The position numbers and the translations under genes are program-made. Shown here one piece after another: positions 1 through 8,551 of a stretch of DNA of 64,000 bases. The stretch's first letter is position 1. Each line of letters begins with the position of its first letter. The notes under the pieces are model-generated. The model was not told the origin of the DNA, searched no databases, and was given only the letters and a program-made list of their open reading frames with translations. The DNA is from Achromobacter sp. HZ34 (lineage in GTDB: Bacteria > Pseudomonadota > Gammaproteobacteria > Burkholderiales > Burkholderiaceae_B), in NCBI RefSeq assembly GCF_002209485.1, contig NZ_NJIX01000008.1, positions 124,001 through 188,000 on the forward strand, given 5' to 3'.

Positions 1-1378
1 CGCCGGCTCCGCCCTGTTGTACCGCTGCGATAGCAGGCGAAGAGCCCGCGCCGCCGGATGCGGTCGATATCGACATGGAACGGGTTTGCGCCGTCACGTT
101 AATGGTCGCGCCACCCGTGCTCCCCCCTAACCCGCCATTCTCATTCGGATTCGCTCCCGCATTTACGAAACCCGTTCCGCCGTCGCCGCCCGCGCCGCCT
201 TTTGTATAGGCCAGCAAGCCCGGCATGTTATCGCCGTTGCTCGTGATGAATGCGTCGACATCGAAGATTTGCACGCCGGACGTGTTGCCGCCGTTGCCGC
301 CGGAATTGCCGTTGCCGACGGTGGCCGCGCCACCGGCGCCGCCGGTACTGATGGCCGCCACTGCCGCGGTCGGCAAGGGTGTGCCTGCAGAGGGAGGCGT
401 GCCTTGCACGTTGACATTGACGTCGCCGAATTTGGTCAACGTCACGATGGCCTGCTGGCCGTTGCCGCCGGCACCGCCATTGGCTCCGTTCATGCCGGTG
501 GTCGACACGCCGCCCGCACCGCCCTGCGATGCCGCCAGGATGCCATAGACACCCGAATTGGAGCCGCCCGTGTTCTGCCAGGTCCAGTCGACGACGGTCG
601 ACGACCCGGACGTTACCTCCACTTGCCCGGCGCTGCCCCCCCGGCCAGTGCTTATCCCGGCGCCGCCGGCGGACAGGGCCTGGATGCCTGCGAAACCCTG
701 CGACCCGGTCAGCTTCGCCGTGATCGCGCCGTTGTTGTTGATGGTGATGTTCGACGATGTACCGCCGCTTCCGCCGTAGCCCAACGCGTTCGCGTTGCCC
801 CCCATGTCCGCCGCCCAGATCGCCGCGCCCCCGACTACGGGCGCATTCGGCGCCTGCATGGAAATCTGGCCGTTGCTGGTGATGGTGATGCCGGTGGCGG
901 TAGGGCTGCCGTTGCCGCCGTCCGAGGCGGCCTGCTGGGCCCAGATACCGAACACTTCATTGTTCAGCGACATCTGCCCGGTAAGCTTGATACCGCCATT
1001 GGCGCCCGTCCAGACCTCCAAGCCCTGGGGGGAACCGCCGGCGGAAGATACGGACAGCGCGGTGCTTGACGAAGGCGTCAGGGCAAACGTCAGGCCATCC
1101 CAATTGGTGACCTGCGTAAAAAGTGGGTTGGGCGACTGTACCGGCGCAGTGACGGCGATGGGAGTGGTCGTATTCGCCGTTCCAGGCGCGTTCGAACACA
1201 CATATTGGGGATTCGAAAAGCCGTTTTGCTGATTCTGTACCTGGCACGCGATCTGACTGTAGGCGGGCCCTGCCGCAAGGGACGTGGCGCCAAACAGCGC
1301 GGCCCACAGTAAGCGTTGAGTAAAGGCCTTGCGATCCTGCGCCGCTTGCCCGATTTCCAATCGCTTAACCGTCCGCAT
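1..1378 (-). CDS. Autotransporter-like glycine-rich passenger (5' part, cut by window edge)
   Basis: The minus frame starting at ATG 1378 stays open to the window edge (459 codons), so the C-terminus is missing. It begins with a charged leader (MRTVKRLEIGQ), a hydrophobic stretch (LLWAALFGATSLAAG) and a likely signal-peptidase site after PAYS. The rest is low-charge, very rich in Gly, Asn, Ala and Thr, with recurring GGAGG and NGxI turns (GGAGGDGGTGF, ITSNGQI, ITINNNGAI) typical of beta-helical passengers of type V secretion. A putative RBS (aggaag) precedes the ATG. The beta-barrel translocator should lie beyond position 1 but is not visible, so the autotransporter class is inferred from the signal peptide and passenger composition. 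It could instead be a TpsA-like or other secreted beta-helix protein. Plus-strand ORFs overlapping it are shadows of the GC-rich repeat codons. Confidence 0.75.
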   Translation of the reverse strand, partial: MRTVKRLEIGQAAQDRKAFTQRLLWAALFGATSLAAGPAYSQIACQVQNQQNGFSNPQYVCSNAPGTANTTTPIAVTAPVQSPNPLFTQVTNWDGLTFALTPSSSTALSVSSAGGSPQGLEVWTGANGGIKLTGQMSLNNEVFGIWAQQAASDGGNGSPTATGITITSNGQISMQAPNAPVVGGAAIWAADMGGNANALGYGGSGGTSSNITINNNGAITAKLTGSQGFAGIQALSAGGAGISTGRGGSAGQVEVTSGSSTVVDWTWQNTGGSNSGVYGILAASQGGAGGVSTTGMNGANGGAGGNGQQAIVTLTKFGDVNVNVQGTPPSAGTPLPTAAVAAISTGGAGGAATVGNGNSGGNGGNTSGVQIFDVDAFITSNGDNMPGLLAYTKGGAGGDGGTGFVNAGANPNENGGLGGSTGGATINVTAQTRSMSISTASGGAGSSPAIAAVQQGGAG

Positions 1379-1913
1379 ACCTGCTTCCTAGTCTGCCTTA
1401 CTGGAGCACACCCAAGTGAAGGACTCTGCAACGGTCCCCCCGTGATGTGAAGAAGTAATTCCATTCCGCCTGTAATGTTGCGAAATGCAATTTTCGCGGG
1501 CAATCCTACCAAATTCCGCCTCCTCAGCTGACATCTGCAGCTTTGTATTTCTTATGGATTTATTGTGTTACTTCAAGCTTGAGCAGAGTTACCTGGCTCT
1601 GGGGACGGGGTAATCCCCCCGCAAAAGCAACCGCTGGCTCGCGGCACTGCGGGAACACAAGATCATCGAGATCTGGCTGCGAAGGCCTGAGCACACGAAA
1701 GTCTTGTAAGTCGGCGTAGAACGCGGCTTGCAAGAAGGCTGCAAGACGCCCCCCAAGCATCCGTTAAATTTCCGTCAAATTGCGAAGAAATGAAGACGTG
1801 CCATGGCTGACGCACCACAGTTCCCCCATGTCCCAAACCATGTCTCCACGGTCCATCGTGCGGTGGATATACTGCCCGCGGCAGCACGCCCGTCCACGCT
1901 ATCTCCCCCGCCA
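1379..1913. other. Intergenic region between divergent autotransporter and glucosyltransferase genes
   Basis: About 420-530 bases without a convincing gene. It must carry the promoters of the minus-strand passenger gene and the plus-strand membrane protein. It is locally AT-richer around 1540-1575 and 1765-1800. Short ORFs inside lack family resemblance. I see no clear operator or repeat. Confidence 0.4.
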
Positions 1914-3404
1914 ATGTCCCGCTCTTTCCCCCGCAATGCCTTCTCCGCGGCGCTCATCCTGTTCGGCCTGATCCTCTGGCCCATCCTTCACGCCGACCGT
2001 CTCTACATCGATGACATGGGCCGCGCCAGCGCAGGCTATCTGGGCTGGGGTTCCGATGGCCGGCCATTGGCCAATGTGCTCATGGAGGTCGTCAACGCGG
2101 GCACCCCGCTGACCGACATCACACCGGTGCCGCAACTGGCCGCCCTGCTGATGCTGGCCGGGCTCGCCGCGCTGATAGGCCGGCGCTTCCAGCTGCCAGG
2201 CAGCTGGCTGCCGGCCCTCTGCGTGCTGCCACTGGCCGGCAGTCCCTACTACCTGGAAAACCTGTCCTATAAATTCGACGTGCTGACCATGACGGCGGCA
2301 TTGGTGCTGGCGGCGATCGCCGCGCTGGACCCCATGCGCGGCAGGCTGCAGCTGCCGCGCAAGATGCTGCTCCTGCTGATGGCCCTGTGCCTTTACCAGC
2401 CTGCCGCCAATGTCTACGTGCTGCTGGTCATCGCGCAGATCGTCGCCGGACAATGGCGCGATACGGCTCCAGGCATCTTGCTGCGCCAACTGGGCAGCCA
2501 GATCGGCGCCACGCTGCTCGCGTGCCTGCTCTATGCCGTGGTGCTCAAGCAGACCGTGCGCGGCGGCTATTCGAACGCACACAGCAGTATCGATCCCACG
2601 GCTGTCGCCGCCAACCTGGCCCACTTCTGGCATTACGTGCTGATGACCATGACCACGCTGCGCGGCTGGGTCCTGCTGGTCCTGGCCGGCGTGGCGGTGC
2701 CGCTGGCCTTGATCGGCGCGCTACGTTACGCCATCCGGACGTGGCCGCATGCGGGCGTCGGCACGCGCATCGCGCTGGGCCTGGCGGTACCGTTACTGCC
2801 GCTGGCCCTGCTGGTCGCGCCATGGGGTCCCATGCTGGTCCTCGCCGACCCCGTGTTCGCGCCACGCGTGATGATGGGCTTCGGTGCCTTGATGGCCGCA
2901 TCGGCACTGATCCTGGCCACCGCGGTGCCCCGTTTGCGGGTCGACCATCGCTACGCCATCGGCCTGCTGGTCGTGCCGGCCGCCGTGATGGTGCTGATCG
3001 CCTCCGTGTACGGCAATTCACTCGAACAGCAGAAAGCCTACGAAGATAATCTGTCCGGCAACATGGTGGACGACGTCGCCGCCCTGCGCCTGCAAAACCA
3101 GCTGGACGGCATCGCCCTGGTCGGCGAGGCCGGCCATCCGCCCATCGTGCGCCACAATATGCGCAAGCATCCCATCCTCGCGGAACTGCTGCCCGTGCAC
3201 CTGACGCAGGGCTGGGGCTGGGCCACGGAGCAACTACGCATGTTCGGCCCCGTTCCGCCCATGCGTACGATTCCAGCGGAAACCATCGAGCAATTGGCCA
3301 ACCAGAAACCCGACATCGCCCGCGCCGCCTATCGCGTCTATGTGCGCGACCACGTGGCGATCTTCATGTTCAAGCGCAACGGCGAGCCGCCACCGATACG
3401 TTGA
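1914..3404 (+). CDS. GtrII-like membrane glucosyltransferase domain protein
   Basis: A polytopic inner-membrane protein with about ten hydrophobic segments and a soluble C-terminal part. Right after the first membrane helix lies the motif DDMGRASAGYLGWGSDGRPL followed by TDITPVPQ. This is the pattern of the Glucos_trans_II (GtrII) family, which transfers glucose from a polyprenyl-phosphate carrier to O-antigen or related surface glycans in the periplasm. ATG 1914 (MSRSFPRN, 496 aa) puts the first helix at the N-terminus. An in-frame ATG at 1803 would add 37 Pro/His-rich residues that look unlike the family, and neither start has a strong RBS. No GtrA/GtrB partners are nearby, so the acceptor is unknown. 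Confidence 0.75.
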   Translation: MSRSFPRNAFSAALILFGLILWPILHADRLYIDDMGRASAGYLGWGSDGRPLANVLMEVVNAGTPLTDITPVPQLAALLMLAGLAALIGRRFQLPGSWLPALCVLPLAGSPYYLENLSYKFDVLTMTAALVLAAIAALDPMRGRLQLPRKMLLLLMALCLYQPAANVYVLLVIAQIVAGQWRDTAPGILLRQLGSQIGATLLACLLYAVVLKQTVRGGYSNAHSSIDPTAVAANLAHFWHYVLMTMTTLRGWVLLVLAGVAVPLALIGALRYAIRTWPHAGVGTRIALGLAVPLLPLALLVAPWGPMLVLADPVFAPRVMMGFGALMAASALILATAVPRLRVDHRYAIGLLVVPAAVMVLIASVYGNSLEQQKAYEDNLSGNMVDDVAALRLQNQLDGIALVGEAGHPPIVRHNMRKHPILAELLPVHLTQGWGWATEQLRMFGPVPPMRTIPAETIEQLANQKPDIARAAYRVYVRDHVAIFMFKRNGEPPPIR

Positions 3405-3408
3405 ACGA

Positions 3409-4335
3409 TCAAATCACCACATTCCACGCCGGGGGCGACCCGATCTTTTCCTGCAGGAAATTCGACAGCGCCTTGACCTTGCGCGATCGCAGCCGCCCTT
3501 GCGGATACAGCAGATGGATATCGTGCGGCTCGGGCTCACCCGCACCGTCCCATTCGCGCAGCAAGGGCACAAGACGTCCTTCCGCGAACACGCGCGCGCC
3601 AAAGATCCACGACGGAAACAGCACGAGCCCCCGCCCCGAGAGCGCGCCATCGACCAGCGCTTCGGCATTGTTGCTCTTGAAGTTTCCCGCGACCTCGCAC
3701 ACCGTTCTCACGGACGCCTGCGGCCTGCGGAAATACCATTTCTGCTCGCCGGACTGTCCTCTGTAAAGGAGGCAGTTGTGCGCCTTCAAGTCGTCAGGGC
3801 TGGCAGGACGCCCCATCCGGTCCAGATAGGCCGGGCTGGCGCATAGCAAATACGTCTGGGTGCCCAGCGTTCGCGCCACCAGGCCGGAATCGGCCAGCTT
3901 GCCGATGCGCACCGTGATGTCCATGCTCTCCTGGATCGGATCCACCAGCGTGTCGGTCAGCGTCAATTCAACCGCAATCGCCGGATGCAGATCCTGGAAC
4001 GCCGCCAGCAGCGGCGCGATGTACATCTTCCCCAGGCTGACCGGCGCGTTGACACGAATCACCCCGCTCAAGGGCGCGTCCTCGCCGACCAGGCCATCCG
4101 CCGCCGCGTCGATCAAATCCAGGGCAGGTTGCACGTCGGCCAGATACTGCGCGCCTGCCTCCGTCAGCCTGACGGCCCGGGTATGGCGTAGCAGCAACTG
4201 CTGACCGAGTTCAGCTTCCAGCGCAGCGATCTGGCGCGACACCGTCGATTGCGGCACCCCGAACCGTCGCGCCGTCATGACGAAGCTGCCCGAGGCGGCG
4301 ATATGCACGAAGTATCGCAAGGTACTGATCTTCAT
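3409..4335 (-). CDS. LysR-family transcriptional regulator
   Basis: A 308-residue protein with an N-terminal winged helix-turn-helix (residues about 1-60: STLRYFVHIAASGSF, then FGVPQSTVSRQIAALEAELG) and a periplasmic-binding-like effector domain from about 90 (SGVIRVNAPVSLGKMYIAPLL). This matches LTTR architecture and length, close to the CrgA/DhcR-type subgroup. It is transcribed divergently from the Old Yellow Enzyme gene, the usual arrangement in which an LTTR controls its neighbour, so regulation of that reductase is inferred. Its stop lies 4 bases past the convergent glucosyltransferase stop. Confidence 0.93.
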   Translation of the reverse strand: MKISTLRYFVHIAASGSFVMTARRFGVPQSTVSRQIAALEAELGQQLLLRHTRAVRLTEAGAQYLADVQPALDLIDAAADGLVGEDAPLSGVIRVNAPVSLGKMYIAPLLAAFQDLHPAIAVELTLTDTLVDPIQESMDITVRIGKLADSGLVARTLGTQTYLLCASPAYLDRMGRPASPDDLKAHNCLLYRGQSGEQKWYFRRPQASVRTVCEVAGNFKSNNAEALVDGALSGRGLVLFPSWIFGARVFAEGRLVPLLREWDGAGEPEPHDIHLLYPQGRLRSRKVKALSNFLQEKIGSPPAWNVVI

Positions 4336-4365
4336 GGAGTTGCTGGTTTTGCATTAGTGATATGT

Positions 4366-4387
4366 GATTATGCCGGATTGTTGAATC
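4366..4387. promoter_or_regulatory. Possible LysR-type binding site
   Basis: Inside the divergent LysR/OYE intergenic region there is a dyad with half-sites GATT (4366-4369) and AATC (4384-4387) around an AT-rich centre, compatible with the loose T-N11-A LTTR pattern. It sits 30 bases upstream of the LysR start. LTTR boxes are weakly defined, so this is only a candidate. Confidence 0.3.
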
Positions 4388-4499
4388 ATGCTGGCCGGCC
4401 TAGCATTTGTTCCTTATCAATCGACTCTGCTCGCCGCTGCGCATCCCTGCATACGCCTCCGCCACGACGGATCCAGACGCGGCAGCGCCCAGGAAACTC

Positions 4500-5636
4500 A
4501 TGTCCAACCTGTTCCAACCCTTCAATCTGTCCGGCGTCACCTTGCAAAACCGCGTCGTCATGGCGCCGATGACGCGTTCGCGCGCGCCGCAGGACATCGC
4601 GACGGAAACCATCGCGCTTTACTACGCGCAGCGCGCCACCGCGGGCCTCATCGTCAGCGAAGGCACGCCGATCTCCCGCGAGGGCCAGGGCTACCTGTTC
4701 AATCCTGGCATCTTCACGCCCGAGCAGATCGCCGGCTGGCGCCTGACCACCCAGTCGGTCCACGCCCTTGGCGGGCGCATCTTCGCGCAACTATGGCATG
4801 TCGGACGCGTGTCCCACCCGTCGATCCAGGAGGATGGCAAGGCCCCGGTCAGCGCCAGCTCCAAGCTCGCCGAGGGGGCGACGGCATTCGGCTACGACGA
4901 CCAAGGCCAGCCGGCGCTGATCCCGGTGACCGAGCCGCGCCAGTTGGCGACCGAAGAAGTACCGCGCATCGTGCAGGACTTCGCGGATGCGGCCGCCAAT
5001 GCCATCGAGGCCGGCTTCGACGGCGTCGAGATCCACGGCGCCAATGGCTATCTGTTCGAACAGTTCCTCAACCCGAAGATCAATGATCGCAAGGACCGGT
5101 ACGCCGCCGACACCATGGACGACCGGCTGCGCTTCGCCCTTGAGGCGGTCGATGCCGTAATTGCCAGGATCGGGCGTGAACGGGTAGGCATACGCCTGTC
5201 GCCCTATGGCAAGCTCTTCGACATGCCGCATTACGATGAGATCGACGAGACCTACACCGCCCTGGTGACGGCACTGGGCCAGCGCGGCCTGGCATACGTG
5301 CACATCATGGATCAATCGGGCTTCGCGGTCGCCGACACGATCAAGACCACCGGCGCCTCCGTCTCCGATCGCATCCAGCATCTGCTTACGGTGTTCCGCG
5401 CCGTACTGCCGCATACGGCGCTGATCCTGGCGGGAGGCATGACCCGTGAGCGCGCCGAACGTTTGATAACGGATGGCGTAATAGACTTGGCCGGCTTCGG
5501 CCAACCGTTCATCTCGAATCCCGACCTGGTGGCGCGATTGCGCAACGGCTGGACGCTGGCCGAGCCCGATCGCAGCACGTACTACGGTGGCGATGCGCGC
5601 GGACTGATCGACTACGCACCACACGCCGCCGCGTAA
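4500..5636 (+). CDS. nemA: Old Yellow Enzyme family alkene reductase (NemA-like)
   Basis: An FMN-dependent, NAD(P)H-using TIM-barrel oxidoreductase of 378 aa that reduces activated C=C bonds (enones, maleimides) and often nitro groups or nitrate esters. Family signatures are present: FNLSGVTLQNRVVMAPMTRSR at the N-terminus, FAQLWHVGRVSHP, FDGVEIHGANGYLFEQFL (substrate-binding His/Asn of the barrel), then DRYGG-like NDRKDRYAAD and GGMTRERAERLI near the phosphate-binding end. ATG 4500 follows an agga RBS and aligns with the family start. A 31-residue upstream in-frame extension is unlikely. It is divergent from a LysR regulator and followed by a strong terminator. The physiological substrate cannot be told. 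Confidence 0.93.
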   Translation: MSNLFQPFNLSGVTLQNRVVMAPMTRSRAPQDIATETIALYYAQRATAGLIVSEGTPISREGQGYLFNPGIFTPEQIAGWRLTTQSVHALGGRIFAQLWHVGRVSHPSIQEDGKAPVSASSKLAEGATAFGYDDQGQPALIPVTEPRQLATEEVPRIVQDFADAAANAIEAGFDGVEIHGANGYLFEQFLNPKINDRKDRYAADTMDDRLRFALEAVDAVIARIGRERVGIRLSPYGKLFDMPHYDEIDETYTALVTALGQRGLAYVHIMDQSGFAVADTIKTTGASVSDRIQHLLTVFRAVLPHTALILAGGMTRERAERLITDGVIDLAGFGQPFISNPDLVARLRNGWTLAEPDRSTYYGGDARGLIDYAPHAAA

Positions 5637-5673
5637 GCGGCGCCAGGCGCCAGCCATATCAACGCCCCCGAGA

Positions 5674-5716
5674 CGAAGGGCCGGCGCGTCTGCCATACGC
5701 GCCGGCCCTTCGTTTG
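5674..5716 (+). terminator. Rho-independent terminator after the OYE gene
   Basis: Perfect 16-bp stem (5674-5689 with 5697-5712) around a 7-base loop, GC-rich and followed by a short T-rich tail. It lies 37 bases after the reductase stop and separates it from the accessory cassette. Confidence 0.85.
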
Positions 5717-5859
5717 CTTCCGCCTGACTTACGCCTGCGCCGGACAGCATGGCGCTGCTCATCTGCCAGCCTGATAAACTGGCGTCCATCTTCCATCAGC
5801 CCGAACATGCGATGAAAGGCTGCCTCTGTTCCGCTAGCACCCGCCCAAGCCGCTGACGG

Positions 5860-5900
5860 AAACTTGCGACGAAGTTTCTGGGTCGTGCTGGAACGACCCA
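5860..5900. repeat. Two adjacent inverted repeats upstream of the cassette
   Basis: First dyad AAACTT (5860-5865) with AAGTTT (5872-5877). Second dyad TGGGTCGT (5879-5886) with ACGACCCA (5893-5900), loop GCTGGA. They lie 60-100 bases before the first cassette start, where an operator or leader structure would be expected. Function unknown. Confidence 0.5.
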
Positions 5901-5924
5901 AAAGGGTAAATCGTGAACTCAAGG

Positions 5925-5955
5925 CACCTCGTGGTCAGCTCGGAAAGACGAGGTG
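5925..5955 (+). promoter_or_regulatory. Hairpin that can mask the ribosome-binding site of the NERD-helicase gene
   Basis: CACCTCGT (5925-5932) is perfectly complementary to ACGAGGTG (5948-5955), with a 15-base loop. The right arm contains the GAGG Shine-Dalgarno core six bases before ATG 5960, so folding would hide the RBS. Structure seen in sequence; regulatory role inferred. Confidence 0.45.
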
Positions 5956-5959
5956 GCCA

Positions 5960-8551
5960 ATGACTATCCTCGTCTACGGAAAGAAGGCTGGTCGCACCAC
6001 TGAAAACCAGATGCTCCAAGTCTTCCTGGATCGTCTGGATCTACGCTGGGGAACCAGCACAGACTGGATCATCGTCATCGCCAATGCCTTGTGGAACGGC
6101 GCCGAGATCGATCTGGTCTGCATTTTGCCTTCCGCTATTCTGGTTGCCGATTTCAAAAGCCATGATGGCAGGCTGATCGGCACTGAAAACGGTCCATGGC
6201 AGGCCGATGGTGCAGTGGTCAAAGGCGGGCGTAAAGATAATCCCTATCAGCAACTGCGCGATAACAAATTCTCAGTCCTGAACTGGCTGCAATCCAAGTC
6301 GCTGCTCACTGGCCGCAATCTCGGACATATTTCAGCCGGCGTCGTATTTGGCGGCGATATCGAAGATCACCTGGAACTTCCAGCCAAAGTTCGCTCGTGG
6401 TTCTATCCAACGAACCTGAACAACTGCACAGCGCTGCTGGATCGCCTCGCTTCGCCCGAACTGCATATCGATCCAAAGGAAGCGCAGGACATTATTCATC
6501 AACTGGGCGTCCAGCCAGTCGAGTGGCTCTCCAGCCACCCCAAAGTGCGGGACATCGGCCAGGAGCCGTTCAAGCCATTGCCCCGCACGCTCCTGACCGC
6601 ACACCAGCACGAGGCGCTACAGACACTGACCAATTTCGTTTCCACGGACGGGCTGATTACCTTCTCCGTTCTCGGAATGACCTCGACTGGTAAGAGCCGT
6701 TTGTTGGCCACTCTAGTTTCCGAGATCCAGAAATCCCGCAGGACGCCTATCGTGTTGGCGCCCAATCGGCGCTTGGCAGTGCATGCCCCCGTGGAAGCCG
6801 AAAGCATTTACGCGCACCTCTTCGGCGGCGTCAATTCCCAAGGCAAGAAGGATGATGTCGCCAAGGAAAGCGCGGAGCCCGATGTCATTCCCATGCGCCT
6901 TTGTGAAGACGACGAGGACGCCGTCTATCTGTTGGATGATGCTCATCTCCTAAGCAACTCCCGGTTCACCACGCCGGATCGCAAGCAATACGGCTCAGGT
7001 CACCTGCTCGACGATTTTTGTGACTTCACTGAGCTGGGGTCAGGTAAACGCAAAGCAATCTTCTTTGGCGATCCCTATCAGATCCAGCGCTCGGGCGACA
7101 ACGATTCCGCTTTGTTAGGGCAATTTCAGAAGAGCCGGGAACTGAAGCATCAGTTTCTGGAATTGTCCCAGGTGATCGATACCACCGGTGGCTCCGCCAA
7201 ACTAGCCAACGCTGAACGCCTGGTGAAGGCCATTCGTTCGGAGCGATTCGCGGAACTGGACTTATTGAAGGATGAGGGGTTCCGACAGGCCGATAGACAA
7301 ACTGCAGCTTCGGAGATCCTGGAGCGATATAGGTCCGACCCCAGTTCTGTTTGGTATCTCGCCGAAACCCACGCGAAGGCGAATGCATTGACCGTCTGGG
7401 TGCGCGAACGATTGCACGGCAAGAAGCGGCCTATGAGCCTTGAGCCGGGTGACCTGCTGGAAATTTATGTCAGTGGGGAGGACAAGGATTTTGGTGGTCG
7501 CCGGCTGGTGACCTCGGTTGGCCTCAGGGAAACGTACGAACAGCCGCTAAAGGGACGTGACGCTCAAATCGTGTTCCATTCCATGAGTTGCTCACTGGAT
7601 AAAACCGAGCACAATCCGGTAGACGTATTCGAGGAGTTTCTCGTTTCTGAGAGACCCGAACTCAGCGCGGATATTGCGATTGCGGAATGGGTTCGCCGCA
7701 AGTCCGAGACTCTCCCCCCATTGCCAGCTTTCGCTTACGTGCGTTACGGCTACGCCTCTACGGTCCATCATGCCCAGGGCATGTCCCAGGCGATTTGCTA
7801 TGTGAACTGCGATCATGCGGCAGGCCACCATTCGGAAGGCTTCTTCCGCTGGCTTTATTCGGCACTCACCGTTCCCGAGCGCGAGCTGGTGCTGGTGAAT
7901 TTCACCGACATCCAGCCATACGACTCGGCCGTTTGGAAGACCGCGGCTGTGTCAGTGGCCGCAGACATCCCGATCGGTGCGGGGTGGTCCTTCCAGCCCA
8001 ATGGCATCGCCTCGGAGCAAGACCAGCAGCGCAGTGTGCCGCCGGGCTTGGAAGAATCCAAGGACTTTCACAAATCGCTAGCCATCTGGCTGCGCATCGC
8101 CAAGGCGGCGCAGGCGTTGGGCTGGCATGTGGCCAAAGCTGCCTGCCACTCCTATCAGGAGCAATACGACCTTGTCGGCCCGAAGGGTGAGCTATCCAGG
8201 CTGCGCATCGCGTACAACGGCAAGAACGTCGTTACCGCCATACACGTCAATGACTCGGCACATTGGTCGTTGCTCGCCAGCCTGGCCGCGGAATGCCTGC
8301 AGGCCAATGGTTACTCACCGGAAGTCGAAAGTTTGCTGACTTCCGCCAGGTCGCGGCTGGGACCTTATGGCTGGAAGATTGTCTCGGCGACTGAAGCTGC
8401 ATATCGCTTGCACCTCGTTGTCGCACGGGATCATGAAGAGCGCGTTTCCATCGAGATCAACTTCGGCAAGCAGGGGCTGGTTTCCAGCCTGCGCCCGCTC
8501 CACACCAGCAACTTGGCTCTGCTCGATGAAATCAAGGAGGCGTTGTTGTGA
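5960..8551 (+). CDS. NERD nuclease domain-SF1 helicase fusion protein
   Basis: An 863-residue protein starting at ATG 5960 (RBS gagg, MTILVYGKK); an in-frame ATG 96 bases upstream lacks an RBS. Residues about 10-130 look like a NERD nuclease-related domain: E49-x-D51 in GAEIDLV and D64-F-K66 in VADFKSHDG form a PD-(D/E)xK-like set. Residues about 210-660 are an SF1-type helicase/ATPase: Walker A GMTSTGKS (239-246), Walker B LLDDAH (324-329), GDPYQ (370-374), TVHHAQG (601-607) and a YSALTVPERELVLV segment equivalent to the YxALTRA motif. The last 150 residues match no family I know. The nuclease-helicase pairing suggests foreign nucleic-acid processing. The GTGA overlap with the next gene indicates translational coupling. 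Confidence 0.85.
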   Translation: MTILVYGKKAGRTTENQMLQVFLDRLDLRWGTSTDWIIVIANALWNGAEIDLVCILPSAILVADFKSHDGRLIGTENGPWQADGAVVKGGRKDNPYQQLRDNKFSVLNWLQSKSLLTGRNLGHISAGVVFGGDIEDHLELPAKVRSWFYPTNLNNCTALLDRLASPELHIDPKEAQDIIHQLGVQPVEWLSSHPKVRDIGQEPFKPLPRTLLTAHQHEALQTLTNFVSTDGLITFSVLGMTSTGKSRLLATLVSEIQKSRRTPIVLAPNRRLAVHAPVEAESIYAHLFGGVNSQGKKDDVAKESAEPDVIPMRLCEDDEDAVYLLDDAHLLSNSRFTTPDRKQYGSGHLLDDFCDFTELGSGKRKAIFFGDPYQIQRSGDNDSALLGQFQKSRELKHQFLELSQVIDTTGGSAKLANAERLVKAIRSERFAELDLLKDEGFRQADRQTAASEILERYRSDPSSVWYLAETHAKANALTVWVRERLHGKKRPMSLEPGDLLEIYVSGEDKDFGGRRLVTSVGLRETYEQPLKGRDAQIVFHSMSCSLDKTEHNPVDVFEEFLVSERPELSADIAIAEWVRRKSETLPPLPAFAYVRYGYASTVHHAQGMSQAICYVNCDHAAGHHSEGFFRWLYSALTVPERELVLVNFTDIQPYDSAVWKTAAVSVAADIPIGAGWSFQPNGIASEQDQQRSVPPGLEESKDFHKSLAIWLRIAKAAQALGWHVAKAACHSYQEQYDLVGPKGELSRLRIAYNGKNVVTAIHVNDSAHWSLLASLAAECLQANGYSPEVESLLTSARSRLGPYGWKIVSATEAAYRLHLVVARDHEERVSIEINFGKQGLVSSLRPLHTSNLALLDEIKEALL

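Larger units (their letters stand above)
5637..5959. other. Intergenic junction upstream of the accessory cassette
   Basis: About 320 bases holding the reductase terminator, then roughly 240 bases with no convincing gene, then a run of three short inverted repeats (5860-5877, 5879-5900, 5925-5955) leading into the NERD-helicase gene. A minus ORF (5659-5922) is not supported by any recognised motif. No integrase, att-like repeat or tRNA end is visible. Confidence 0.5.

Noticed and set aside
5659..5922. Minus-strand 87-codon ORF at the left edge of the cassette, considered as a transposase or integrase remnant
   Set aside because: No catalytic motif or family resemblance seen, and it includes the reductase terminator.
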